Shown here one piece after another: positions 47,101 through 59,515 of a DNA stretch of 64,000 bases. This DNA is from Phoebastria nigripes (taxonomy: Eukaryota > Chordata > Aves > Procellariiformes > Diomedeidae), in the NCBI GenBank assembly GCA_035582835.1, contig JAYKAV010002973.1, positions 159,937-223,936 of the forward strand, in the 5' to 3' direction. Position numbers and translations under genes: made by a program. Position 1 is the first letter of the stretch; each line of letters opens with the position of its first letter. The notes under the pieces were generated by a model, which was not told the origin of the DNA, ran no database searches, and saw nothing but the letters and a program-made list of their open reading frames with translations.

Positions 47101-49565
47101 AAATCCTCTCCTGGATTTAAATTAACTATATCACTCCTTTTACAAATGACAGATTCCCTCTTTTATCTTAAAAGTTTTTGTTTTGNTTTGGTTTGNTTGT
47201 TTGTTTATTTGTTTTGCCAGAAATGGNGGAACTGTATACCTTTTATATAATGATTTGTTTTATAATGCTGGAGTTGAGATACTCATTCAGAAACTGAAAG
47301 AAACAGAGGACAGGGAGTAGAATTTGGGCTAGAAAATGTTGTTTATGTTAATAGTTCTATAAACCTTCAATTCAACAGTTGAATCAAAGTAGCCAAGAGA
47401 GAATAGAGAATGCTTCCAGTCAGGTAGTTAGGACTTGCATGTGGTTGATGAAGTACAGACTGAAGGGAAAACTGAACCTAGATACCACGTATGGGTAACT
47501 TATTGTGTAAAATCTGTGCAGCATTAGCACCATTTTAAGTGAAATTGCTATTACCTGTNATTGGCAGGTATTAAGCATTCTTTTAATTACTGTGTGAAAG
47601 GAGTGAAAGAGCATCTGCCTAGACCTGTGATGTGTCGAATTCAATACTGCGATTCTGTGCCTGCTGAGAACCAGCACTTCAGTCAACCAGCACTCTAGCA
47701 CTTCAGTTTTCAGATGCCTAAACACCTAACAGGTTTTGAGAATATGAGCTTTCAGGATAGCAGAATAACACAAATGCCACTTAAACCCTCTGCTACATCT
47801 CAGCATAAGCCACTGTACCGGGCATTTATTGACTGTTGCAGTAACTGGCACTGGAAGGAAAATAACTAGATGCTGAAACTTAATATCACTTTAAGATCCA
47901 ACATGAAATAGGAGATTGGATATCAGATTTTTACATAATAGAAAGTCCTGTAAGTAGTACAATCCTATTTAAGTGGCACAAGAGATTGCATTACCAAAAT
48001 GAAATAGAAAATTAAATGATATCCAAATGTTTCTCTCATTTAATGATACTTCATAGATAGCTGCAGCAGACATGATTTTGTGGTAAGACTTGCTGTTTGG
48101 ATTTTATGTTACAGAAGTTGTAATACACTTTGGGATAAATTTAACAGAAAGTATTTTCTAAAATGAGAAACAAAAAGAGAAAGCTTTTGTGATCTGATCA
48201 TGAATGTGCTTGCGCCAAGAAAACTGCTGTCACAAACTGTTTTAAATTAGTTGTGTGACCTAAGCTAGACCAGAATTTCACATTGAAATATATATTTTTT
48301 AAAAAGGTAACTTCACTATTATTACTTTTTTTACAGCAGCAGATCAGCATTTCCTAAATGTTTTTGTTNACAGAAGTCACTTTAAGGTTCTTCTGTTTTT
48401 GAGGACAAATCCTCCAGATTAAACCTCTTCCTCCTTTCCCTTTCAAAACATAGGACTGCTGCTTAGGTGCTCCGAGAAACTGCTCTAATTATTGTCTACA
48501 AGTGTACCATTAACCTGGGAACAGTTAACTGCCTTTAATTGCTGGAAACAGCTGGGTAATTAATGCTACCCAGATAGCATAAACACTTTATAATCTTCTT
48601 TGAATCCTCCTGTGACCGTCTTGGGTATCATAACTCACAGTTTGAAAATATAGGACTGGAAGACAATTTGTGAGATTTACTATTAAAGGCAGAAAATTCA
48701 ATTCCTTGTTGACAGAAATTTATACATCCTTTATCATAGTCACTCCCAGTGCTTATTATTATGATTNTTTATCTAGCTGTAGTTACTGTCCATTGTGTCA
48801 TGTTTGTATGTAGCTGAGAACAAGTAGTTTGTGTCCAGAAATGCTTAGAATATAAGACTTCAGTGATTAGTCCATAAATCTGTTTGCCTGTCTGTAGCAA
48901 ACCTCTGTGGAGAAATCTCCAGAAGAGGTACAGGTGGTTCAGGCTGCAGCAGGCAAGAGAACAGTGGCATGGCATGAGAAAGACTTGAGGAAAACATGTT
49001 ATACTTTCTTTCGCTACCCTAACTGTGAAGGAAAGGAAACAAAGACAATACAACAGTGTCCATAAGGTTAGGGCTTAGTTTGTAGACTAGATTTCTACCT
49101 ATGCTCTCCTAACTTTTTCAGCTGATTCCTTCAGGGATGTCTACTGATGCACTGTATAGTACAGTAACAGAGTAAAGTTATCTAAGCTTCTTGTAAATAA
49201 GGTAAGATAGTGACTACTGTCCAGTTACAATAGTAGGTCAGGCTGTGATAACTGGAGAAACTGCCCAAACTGGTCTGCTTCTTTCCTAAGACTAGTTCAT
49301 GCAAAGCTAACTCAGTTATAGCTAAAATACACTGTAGTCTGAACTCCAGGCATAGTTAGGCCATATGATTATGTGTGCTCACGGCCAAAACACTGAACTA
49401 GAAATAAGAAAAACATAGTCCTTTCCTGTATGTCATATGCTCCTTCATAAACATAAGGAGATCACTGAATCCTTCATTGAACCTCAGTTCGGCACTTGCT
49501 AGGGATAACAATGTATGTACGTAAATATCTGAAAACTGTTCAGTTACTAGGGGACTGTCAATATC
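32191..49565. other. Long unassigned AT-rich stretch
   Basis: No gene, RNA gene or known repeat family is supported over about 17 kb. Frames rarely pass 100 codons and have compositions expected from AT-rich DNA. Simple repeats include TG-rich DNA at 32325-32345, a (TTG)n run at 36114-36136, an (AAAC)n run near 37965-37983, T-runs at 38501-38514 and 40089-40102, and G8 followed by A15 at about 43446-43471. A protein-like but broken stretch at 38.15-38.38 kb and possible conserved noncoding segments are listed under findings. Confidence 0.55.
36114..36136. repeat. (TTG)n microsatellite
   Basis: About seven TTG/TGT units in a row, seen directly, at the centre of a T-rich stretch. Confidence 0.85.
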
Positions 49566-49569
49566 TAGT

Positions 49570-49741
49570 TAAATACTGATATGCTTCTTTGTATATGTCC
49601 AATAGGAATGAGGTACGCAGATGACACTGCACTAGTAGGTGAAAATGAAAGCAATTTTAAAATTATTACTAAAATAACATTATGCATTTTTGGAATTTAT
49701 ATACTAGAACGAAAATTAATGAAATTCACAATAACTCATTA
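49570..49741 (+). pseudogene. Short non-CR1 LINE reverse transcriptase trace (RTE-like), tentative
   Basis: A 53-codon frame contains GMRYADDTALVGENESNF at about 49606-49660, matching the catalytic YADD box and following segment of RTE-type and related LINE reverse transcriptases. CR1 uses a different FADDTKLGG-type box, so this is not a CR1 piece. The frame then reads FGIYILERKLMKF, compatible with the conserved segment that follows in such enzymes, and stops at TAG. No upstream or downstream domains could be matched, so it is either a very old fragment or a chance match of about a dozen residues. Confidence 0.4.
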
Positions 49742-51924
49742 GAAATAAAATCAGGAAGAAAAACTAACTTCCATAATCAGTAACTGATTAGATGATTAGT
49801 GACTCATAGACTGAACTTTTCTTATTTGTTCAGTGGGAAACTTTGTTCAAAGAGGAACCTATTAGTAGAATATGGGACAGGAATTTTTAGATCCCTACAA
49901 ACTTTAAAAAGCTTAGAAATTTTGTAAACAATATGTTGCTGAATTTCAGTTTGTTTTGGTTGGTTTTTTAAATAGAATCCTCCAAAATTTCAGTCATCTG
50001 CATAATAAGTACTTGAAGATTAAATAAATTTGAAGTGTGTCAAGCTTATTTCTAAAACCTTTGTTACCTTTTTTATAGCCTAACAGTATTGCCCATTAGC
50101 TAACCTCTTTTGTCTTTCTTTAACCTACCTTGACTTGTAAATCCAAGCCTATATTAGGTGACAGTCTTGAGTTGAGAGTCTAAATACATAAAATACTCAG
50201 AGCCAACCATATACAACACTGCATTAATTTGCCAAGAATGCTCTACCTTACAAATCTGCTCAATTTGGGAAAAAACAAACAAACAAACAAACAAAAAACC
50301 CAAAACATTATAACATGTAATTTAAGTATTGAAGCAAAAAGTAAAACTAAGGAAAAAAAAAATGTTGCCATTCTGAGATTAAAAAAGCAGNTGAAGTGGC
50401 AGAAAGTGCTAAAACAACCTAAATAAAGTCTACTCAGAAAGAGACAGATATAAAGTAGTTGTTTACAAACCTGTAAATTTTACTACACTGTATTTTTCAG
50501 CATTGTGATCAGGTAAGATTTATGAGCAATCCTAATTTCTTAGACTAATGAAAATTTTCTGTAATGATATCCTAAGCCAACATGAAGAATAAAGTTATGA
50601 AAACCTACTACCTGTAAGACAACTTCTCAAATCAATTTAGCAATAAAAAGGAGAGCAAGCACCTCTTAAGAATTTGCTAAATGTAATTATTGTGTCTAAT
50701 ATACTGAATATAGAGTAGAAAAATGTTTTGGTGATTTAAAAGAAGTTTTTTATGACTGTGATAATTAAAATGACCAACATTAACTCTGAACTTAGTTGCT
50801 TTACTTGATATTGAAAAAGAAACAGTAAATGCCAAGAGGTACTACTTTCAGCTGAATTTACTGAAAGTTAGGTAACTCAGCATTTCATATGACTACTTAC
50901 CATCACGCAAGAACAAGTTTTGTTGTGAACAAGTCACATGTACTGAACCTATACAAACCTAACCTTTAACAAAATATTTTATATTTTCAAGAAGACTGAT
51001 CAGCTGTGTCTGGTTTGTAATGTCATTATATGTTGTATGCTTATGCTCTACAAGAAACTTATCAATGACAAACTTCTATTTTGATTGAGAGGTGAAAAAC
51101 AAATTTATGCCATGTACTGCAGCTGAGGAAAAAAAAAAAAAAAAAGAAATAAAGCTCAGACCTATGTGTCCGATTAATGAATATCTAAATTTCCCCTGCA
51201 AGTTGTGTTTTGATTTGTAATAACATTTTGGTCACTGTAGTTTAGTCAACTGATGTCTTTTGACATTTAACTCCATTGAACTGGGATTTTAGAACATGTG
51301 CAAAGATTCAGATAACAATAAAAAAAAAAATAATAGATTGCCTTTCATTCAAACCAGAATAACTTAAAAACAATAAACTTGCTAATAGCTAAGAAACCAG
51401 TTTTCAGAGAGAGACACAGTCTAGGCAACAGAACCAACTTCCTGATATTTGCCTTAGTGTGAACTGAATTGTTCTCCTTGCTACCTTAACTGTACTGAAA
51501 AGAGCATGGTTCAGCTGCCTTCAGGCCATTCAGTGCCTATGTTTATCTTACTGTATCCTTGTACAGTGTATCCTATGATCAGGTATTTGAGATGTACAGG
51601 TAGGCTTAGATATGACAGAAAATTGACAGGAGCTAATATCTGGACAGTGGGTCAAACCCTAGATTTCCACTAATGATGATGGGAGCTTTAACATATGGAT
51701 CATCTAATGGAGACACCTACACCTTAATCTGTCTTAATCTGCATTGGAATCCATCCTTTTTTTTTTTTTTGTCCTTTGTTTTTTCTATTGTCTTGGTCCA
51801 CTGAAGGAAATACATGCCACTTACTCTCCCATTCTTTCTCTTGATTTCCTTCCAAAGCACTAATATGCTAACAAGATACCTTGGCTAACAGAGGCAACCC
51901 ATAGATGTAGCAATTTGTGCTGAA
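49742..51924. other. Unassigned AT-rich DNA
   Basis: No gene or known repeat is supported. It contains an (AAAC)n run at 50270-50298, an A-run at 51129-51144 and a T-run near 51759-51770. Confidence 0.6.
50270..50298. repeat. (AAAC)n microsatellite
   Basis: Tandem AAAC units seen directly. Confidence 0.85.
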
Positions 51925-54460
51925 ATTGGGGCAGTGGGAGGTAGGTNCCTTGCCTGCAGGAGCTGGGTGCTGGTGGAGGATCTGTGTCACCAAGTGAAGG
52001 AGCTACTGCAGGAGATCAGCAGCCTGCACAGCATTAGAGATCACCTGAAAAAATATTGACCAGATCTTCTCTTGCGACCCTGCAGCTACAAGAGGACTCT
52101 CAACCCCCCACCTCTGCTGAAGGAGGTGTGGGCAGAGTCTGGGCTTATCAGGTTGGGAAATGGAGACTTCTGTGATCGTGAAGGCTGGAAGTGTGTGACT
52201 TCTGGCACCAGAAGGTGCTCCACCTACAGATTTGNATCTACAGAAGAGGTTCAGCACCCCAGTAGCAGATGGGGGGGGGGTGGGAGCTGTGTCTAGAAAA
52301 GCATCTCAGCCCACTGAGTCTAATCCTTGCAGCAGCAGGAGGAAGAGGAGAATGTTAGTAGTGGGTGACTTCCTGCAATCAGGGACAGAGGCCCCCACCT
52401 GCCATCCCAACCTGTCATCTCAGGAGGCTGCTGCTTGCTGGGTTTTGGATACAGGGTTGTCTGGCCCTTGGACTATTACTCCCTGCTGCTCTTCCACATG
52501 GGCACCAAACGTACAGCAAGGGTAGACCTGGAGCATATTGAGAGTGACTACATGGCTCTGCAGGTGAGGACCAAGGACATGGACTCCTTGCCAACGAAGG
52601 GGAAGGGCTTGCGGGGGAGTGAATGGATCCTGAGGGTCAACAACTGGTTGCACAGATGGTGTCAAAAACAGGGATTTGGCTTTTAGGACCATGGGACACT
52701 CTTTGAGGGCTGAGGACTGCTAGGAAGAGACAGTATCCACCTCACCAAGTGGGGCAAAAGCATTGACATGGTAAGGAGAACTTTAAACTAGGTATGACAG
52801 GAGAGGGAGATGTTGACCCATAATCAACTGAGGCAGTTGATCAGTTGAGGCATCTTTGAAAGTGGAGGGTGCAAGTTGCAAGGATGAGAGAGCCCCTGAA
52901 AACAACAAACCAAGGCTAAAGGGGGCCCACCTCATTCCACACAAATAAGGAAGTGCCCACAGGACAGCATTTTGGGGAAAGTTCTAACACCTTTTCTGGG
53001 AAATCAGTGTGGCTGGCTGTCTCTGTGAAATGACCATATACTAATGTACACACCATGGGAAATAAACAGAGGAAATCAAANTTGTCTGTGTGCAGATGCA
53101 GGTGTATGATCTCACTGGGATCACAGAGATGTGGTGCAATAGCTCACGTGACTGCAGTGCTGTGATGGATGGAGACAGGCTGGGAAGGCAAGGACAGTGA
53201 TTGCACTTTTTGTGGGACAGCAGTGGAAATGCATGGAGCTCTGCCTGGAGACAGGTGAAGAGCCAGCTGAGAGTTTATGGGTCAGGTTTAACAGTCAGAC
53301 CAATGTGGGTGATGTTGCAATGGGTGTCTGCAACACTTGACTGCTTGAACTGGAAGAAGAAGTAGAGGAGGCCTTTTTCAGACAACTGGGACTTTAATCA
53401 ACCTGATATCTGCTGGATGGGCAACACAGAAGATCACAAGCAATCCAGGAGGTTTCTGGAACGCATTGATGATAACTTCCTGGCACACATGATGGAGGAG
53501 CCAGCAAAGGTAAGGGCTCTGCTGGAGCTGATTAACTCTATCTGCAAGGAAGAACTGGTTGGGGAGTTGCAAGTCAGGGGCAGCCTTAACAGTAATGACC
53601 ATGATATGGTGGAGTTCAGGATTCTGAAGGGTGAGGACAAGGAAAATAGCAGGATCCCAGCCCTGGACTTGAGNAGTGGGTATGTTCCCATTCAGAGGGA
53701 CCTCAACAGGCTAGTGAAATGGGTTGACAGGCACCTCACGAAGTTCAACAAAGGCAAATGTAAAGCCCTGCACCCGGGGAGGAATAATGCCATGTCCCAA
53801 TACAGACTGGGGACTGACTGGCTGGAAAGCAGTTTTGTGGAAAAGGACCTGGGTATGCTAGTGGACAACAGGTTGAACAAAAGCCACCTTGCAGCAAAGG
53901 CGGCCAACAGCCTCGTGGGTTGCATTAGGAAGAACATTGCCAGCCAGTCAAGGGAGGTAACCCTTCTCTACTCAGCCATGGTGAAACACATCCAGTTCTG
54001 GGCTCCCTGGTACAAGGCATACATGGAAATACTGGAGCAAGTCCAGCAAAAGGCAACGGAGCATCTGTCATACGAGGAGAGGCTGAGAGAGCTGGTACTG
54101 TTGAGACTGGAGAAGAAAAGGCTCAGGGGAGATCTTATCAATGATTATAAATACCTGATGGGTAGAATAAAGAAGATGAAGCCAGACTCTTCTCATTAGC
54201 ATCCAGTGACAGGATGAGAGGCAATGGGCACAAACATAAAGAAAGGAAACATAAGAAAAAACTTCTTTACTGTGAGAGTGATTGAAAACTGGAATAGGTT
54301 GCAAAGAGCCTTTATGGAGTTTCCATTCTTAGAAATATTCAAAACCCAACTGGACATGGCCCGGAGAAACCTGCTCTACATGACCTTGCTTTGAGCCGCA
54401 GGATTGGACTAGATGACCTCCAGAGGTCCCTTTGGACCTCAACTGTTCTGTGACTGAAAA
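51925..54460 (+). mobile_element. CR1 LINE, 2.5 kb copy with the central reverse transcriptase deleted
   Basis: Begins in ORF1: near 51965-52055 the frame reads VEDLCHQVKELLQEISSLHS, the leucine-zipper-like part of the CR1 ORF1 protein, followed by interrupted ORF1 sequence to about 52800. The ORF2 endonuclease follows: DLTGITEMWCNSS near 53112-53150, then NQPDICWMGNTEDHKQS (53397-53445), FLERIDDNFLAHMMEEP (53451-53502) and HDMVEFRILKGE (53601-53635). At about 53674 the frame jumps from LDL to SGYVPIQRDLNRLVKWVDR, so the whole palm and catalytic box are missing. The thumb and C-terminus run to about 54197, and the 3' UTR ends with GGACTAGATGACCTCCAGAG and TTCTGTGACTGAAAA near 54460. The frame at 53417-54199 (260 codons) stays open across the deletion junction, giving an endonuclease-thumb fusion frame. 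Confidence 0.9.
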
Positions 54461-56460
54461 TAGTACACTATTTTAGCAGGAATGAAATATGTAGTTTGCT
54501 AAACCTCATGTTGATTTTGAACTGTCCTTTAGGAAGGACAAATATCTTTAACTGCTATGAATCATACAATGTTAACTAAATCACCACTTATAGTTGTTTT
54601 GTGTTTTGTTTNGGGGTTTTCTGCCCTCTTTTTTTGGTTGCTTAAAACAAAACTGAACAAACCAANCAACCCTGCCTCCCCTGCTTTTTGTTGGGTTGGT
54701 TTTTCTGGTTGGATTTATTTTTTCCCATTTGTTTTCTTAAAAAAATGAAGTATAAAGGCATGAAGTGCTTACAAACTTCAGCACTCATGGGTTATTCAGA
54801 CCTTGATCACATTTCTCATCATCTTGTTCCTGGCNTTTGTCTCTCAATACCATGCAGTACTGCATGAAACACTGTGTTGACAATCCTGTTGATTTCTCCA
54901 ACAGCATTCTGCAGTGTCTTGTTTATATAGTTTCATCTCTAAGCATGCATGCTGCCATGTCTAGCTAGCAAATGAAATTTACTTGTTCTTTATTGTTTCA
55001 CTTGGTCCAGTGAAGTGCTAACCACCTTTGTCATTGGTAAATTATTTCATTAGAATTTTCACTTATTCTGTCAGGACTAGCAAAGTTTTACTTCCTTAGA
55101 AATATCTCCACATATTAATCTTTAGTATAGATTTGAACACCTGCATGAAGAAAGGAAGAATAAAGGTCAACTGATTTTTTTTTTTTTTCCCTATTTTTTT
55201 CCCCCAAGATTATATGGTAAAAGCCAAGAGGCATCATCACTATACAAGAAGTACTTGTTTAGGGATGTTCATGGTTTTCCATAAACAAGGCTTCACAGGA
55301 CAATAATGAAGGACAAGGCTATTTACAGAAAAATGCAAACTTATTCCACCGTTGNTGTGAGCTGATTAGAAGCCAAATAACTGCATTAACACATGGCTGA
55401 GCTTGATCTAATATATCCAACCTCTCATGAAAGCGCAAAAGTGTAGTGCTGTGTTTGTGCTAACAGGTTGCATGGCTTATGTCCATCTAGCTTAGAGTAA
55501 GCAAGGCAAACTCACACCTGTCTTCAAAATATCTGTAGGCATAACTGGGTTTTTTTATTATCATTTTTCCTTTTCTCCCAACTATTACAATTGTGCACCA
55601 AAAATGTCATCTGACTGAACAGGCAGGTGTTCCATAGAAGGCATGGAGACTTGATTCTTTCACCCTTTTGCTCCTATGCCCACCCACATATGGACACGCA
55701 TGTCCTTGAGTACAATGCATTCATGCACAGGAGAGCAAAGTTGGGAGGAGACATTAAAAAGAACTAATTTCTGTATGGTAGAGTGATTCTTATTACTTTG
55801 CAAAGAGGTCGTGTTCCAGGAATATAGTAATAAGTTCCTTTTTTTTTCTAAGGCTTCATGTGGCAGGAGCACACTATGTAACAGTTAGGCTAAGGGCTCA
55901 GCAAGGACTCAATTTTACATAGTAGTGAAACAATTATTTTATAAAGGAAAGTGATTTTCATTCTCTCTTGATTTCCCTCATCTTTCAGAGATGACAAAAG
56001 AAGCAAAGACAAAAGATCCAGCAAGTGCATTTACCTAATAGCCTGACCCAAAAAGTTAGGGAAGGAGATTGTTTTAAGAAGCCAAATTTCAAGAACCAAC
56101 TAACGAAAGGACAGCATTTAGAGGGGAAAATATGAGCTAATAGTTGTGGACATTTGCTGATATTCATGCACCATGGATAATACAATACTGCCCTTCACTC
56201 CTCACCCACCCCCCACCCCCCTTCTCTCCTGTGGAGCGNAGTGTTTGGAAGATTTTTGTTTCAATGGTAGCTGGATATCCCTGATTGATAATATTATTTT
56301 CCCTTGCATTGTTGCTACAGAAACTTTCCAATAATGTAATGTTTAATGGAATTCTGAATGAAGAACAAGTTCATAGTTGTGTTAACCACTATAAGAAGGA
56401 TACAGAATGATAACCACTTTTTTATTTTTNATTTTTAGGCTCTAGGGGTTCTCCATGACA

Positions 56461-56485
56461 CAAACCAAACCAAACCAAACCAAAA
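56461..56485. repeat. (CAAAC)n array
   Basis: Tandem CAAAC/CCAAA units followed by a C-run, seen directly. Confidence 0.85.
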
Positions 56486-56575
56486 CCCCCCAAAATCTGT
56501 AGCATTCCTAAAGCAGGGAGCTTTCTAAACTTTAAGAGAAAGTTGTTATTAAACCAAGCATTTATTTTTGGGGAG

Positions 56576-56623
56576 AAAACAAACAAACCAACCAACAAAC
56601 AAACCAACCAACAAACAAACAAG
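56576..56623. repeat. (AAAC/AACC)n array with higher-order pattern
   Basis: AAAC units interspersed with AACC units; a block of the form AAACAAACCAACCAAC occurs twice in a row, so the array has a higher-order period of about 20 bases. Confidence 0.85.
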
Positions 56624-59444
56624 CACTGTGAAGATTTACCTCTGGTTTCTATTGCTTGATTTATGACTATTATTTTGCGGACTTATACATTTTAAAAGAT
56701 TTTTGTGTTCTCAGACTTTCCTGAAAAAGTACTGTATGACATGTTTTTGCATGCATATGCTAACTAAAAAATTTCATTTGACATTTGACATCTGTATTCT
56801 TTTTTATAGTCTATCAGGTCATCTGTTATGCACAATTAAGACAGTTCAATAATTTGAATATGTCTTGAAGAACCGAATTTTTATGAACTTTGTGAATTAT
56901 TATTTAATAAACCATCAGTGCAGAAGCATTATAGCACAGCTAAGAAAAATGTGAACCATGACAAATCTGATATGTCTGCATATGCCATTAAATTGCAGCA
57001 ACAGTCCTGTTAGGTTGACAGCTTCTGTGATTTTCTATTTAATCCTCTCATCATTCATGACAATTACGCTTTTACATAAACAGCGAATATAANGTGACCA
57101 AAAAATAAAGCCAATGCAGTTTCTGCACCTCATTTTAAGCAACAGATGNGGTGAACTGAGGATATTAAAACAAATCTCCAAAATTAGCATGATGAAGTAG
57201 TCAAGGTAACTGCAAGGATGTTTGACCTAGAGCTCCACCTAGTGAAACTTTCATGAAGAAATAACAGAAGCACATGTGTTCACTTGTTTAAATTGCAGTG
57301 TTTAAAGTTAAGCTTTATGGGGTTGCTGTCGGCCACAGGTAATCACATTTAGGAGCTCAAGCTGCTATAAAGTGTCAGTTTATTTGTATTTTAGAATGAA
57401 TTTATTTTAATTAACATAGAACATTCCTTCACTTCTTTCCCCTGATGATTTAGGAAGGTGAATAGCCATGTTTAGAATGTTATAATTTTGAGATTGCTAA
57501 AGAATATGTTAACTTTTTTTATCAGAAATCCTGAATACTGAATACCCCCCAAAAATATCTTTACTTCTTTATCCTATCTTCATCTTTAACACTATTCAGT
57601 GATATTTTAGATAAGTTTCACTTCCAACCATGTAAGAGGCCCTTCTCCAATCAGTATTAGGTATCAGTCTGAATCCCAACGTCATGTTTGCTGGGTTCTG
57701 ATGTAAGACATGACTTTAGAGCTGAGCCCATATTTAATTAGTGACATCGTGATGGTGAACATGTCAGAAGTTGTAGTAAATTTCAGTAACAGCACAAATA
57801 TGTTGGGAAAGAAAGTGACAAAGAAGAAGAGACTAAGAGGAGTGAAAGAAAGAAGAAAATGCCTTCTATTTTTTGCACCTTTACCCTTATTGGTGCTGTA
57901 TGGAAAAGGGAGGGCAAATACTGCACAGCTGCATGATGCTTACCATCCTGTGGAAGGCAATATTCTGTAGCAGTGGAAGAAACTGCTTTATGTTAATTTG
58001 CAAGCAAAAAAAGTTTACTGAGACAAACATATTGGGGCAAGTAACACAAATACTGGGAGAATACTGCCTTCAAGATAAACTCATATTATAATTTTAATAG
58101 GATTTCACCGTTTGCAGAATTTTTTTTTAAATGGGCAGCAGACCACATGTTAAAGAAACAAGTAATAATATAATAATGCTCATCATTAGCTCTTCCTTTT
58201 CCAGATCCAGATGTCAGGTACATACAAACAAAATATTTAAATTCTAAAATAAGTTTCTAGAATGTGGGGAAATGGCAGACTTCTGGTTGTATGAGCACTG
58301 AATGAGAGATTGTCCTTGTGAGAGGTTAGGTTGGTGAGAATAATTTGTGAATATACAATTAAGAGCTTTAGTATTGTATCTATACACATGAGGAAAGTGC
58401 TAAAATTTCTCAAGCTATTTTCTAGCTTTCTAGGACTTTGCAACTTTAAGAGTATGCAACGGTTTTTATTCTGTGTATAATTTCCTGTATTTTTGTTTCT
58501 TTGCCTTATTTTCTTTAAAATAAAAGATCCAGCAATATGTACCTTTCTGTAGTCCCATTTTCTGAATCATTATAGCTGCAACAGAGATGGGTACAGCTTG
58601 AGAGAGCTAGTAGCTGAAGAAGCTTTCTCTTATNCCACAGTTTGAGGACTCAGGGCATTGAGTGCTGAAAAGGAANGTGGGGCTGTGTTGGAGGGAAGAT
58701 GATAGTGGATGTGTTAATGCTCTGTTTTGTTTTTCCATATCTTTCTCATGGAGTAAAAGATTTATTTGTGTGGGTACATATATTTGTATTATTAAGAATG
58801 TGACTACAGCTAAAGGGCTTTCTGAAATTGGGAAGACTGAACTGAAGGGACAAACATCTCAGTAAATCATCTATATAATTTTCACCCAGTACTGTGAGCC
58901 GTGAATTTTGTTTTCCAGGTTCTATATTTGCCAAGAATACATTTCACTGGAGGGTGAGAGTAATAAGTTGGAAAAAACCCTAAACAATGTACAGAATATC
59001 TCCCATAGGTAGAGACTGCTAGTGCATGGAACATTGTTGATCAGGGTGTATGGAGGGAATTGTTATGCATATTTACACATTTTAATCCTTGTGACTTGCT
59101 AAAGCTATCATTCATAGTTAACATCAAATGGACACTATAATCTCTAGCAGAAAATACCCTGCAGTTTTAGGGAAGGAGCTCATTCAGTAAAATGGCAAAT
59201 TCACCAACTCTAGCAAAAAAATAGCTTCCTTCAAGCTATAACCTTGGATGCTTGACATGCCCTGCCACTTGCAGCCATGTTTTAATGCTTTTGAATACTG
59301 TTTGCAACTCAGGTTTCCCTGAGTGATTATGTTGCATGTGTTGCAGCTGACCTGTTTGTGCTGTGGGAGTCTGATGCATTCAATTAATGTGTCCTGGGGA
59401 AAGGCAAGTTGTTTCCTGGGGGGACTGAGGTGAGGAAATGCAAT

Positions 59445-59515
59445 AAATAATGGAAAATAGATTTGGAAATGACGTCAGAGGTCATCTAGTTAATCCCCTT
59501 CCTCACAGTAAAGTT
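59445..59515 (-). mobile_element. Possible very old CR1 3' end (weak)
   Basis: The stretch reading GATTTGGAAATGACGTCAGAGGTCATCTAGTTAATCCCC resembles the reverse complement of a CR1 3' end, where a GGAAGG...GGTCATCTAGTCCAACC pattern is typical (compare 31550-31580 in this window). The match is short and nothing recognisable follows. Confidence 0.35.

Larger units (their letters stand above)
54461..59444. other. Unassigned AT-rich DNA
   Basis: No gene is supported. Low-complexity features are a T-run at 55173-55188, C-rich DNA at 56197-56221, and the (AAACC)n and (AAAC/AACC)n arrays near 56.46 and 56.6 kb. Frames are short and without motif. Confidence 0.6.

Noticed and set aside
53434..53937. 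- strand frames over the CR1 at 53.4-53.9 kb
   Set aside because: These are the antisense of the CR1 endonuclease and thumb coding sequence on the + strand.
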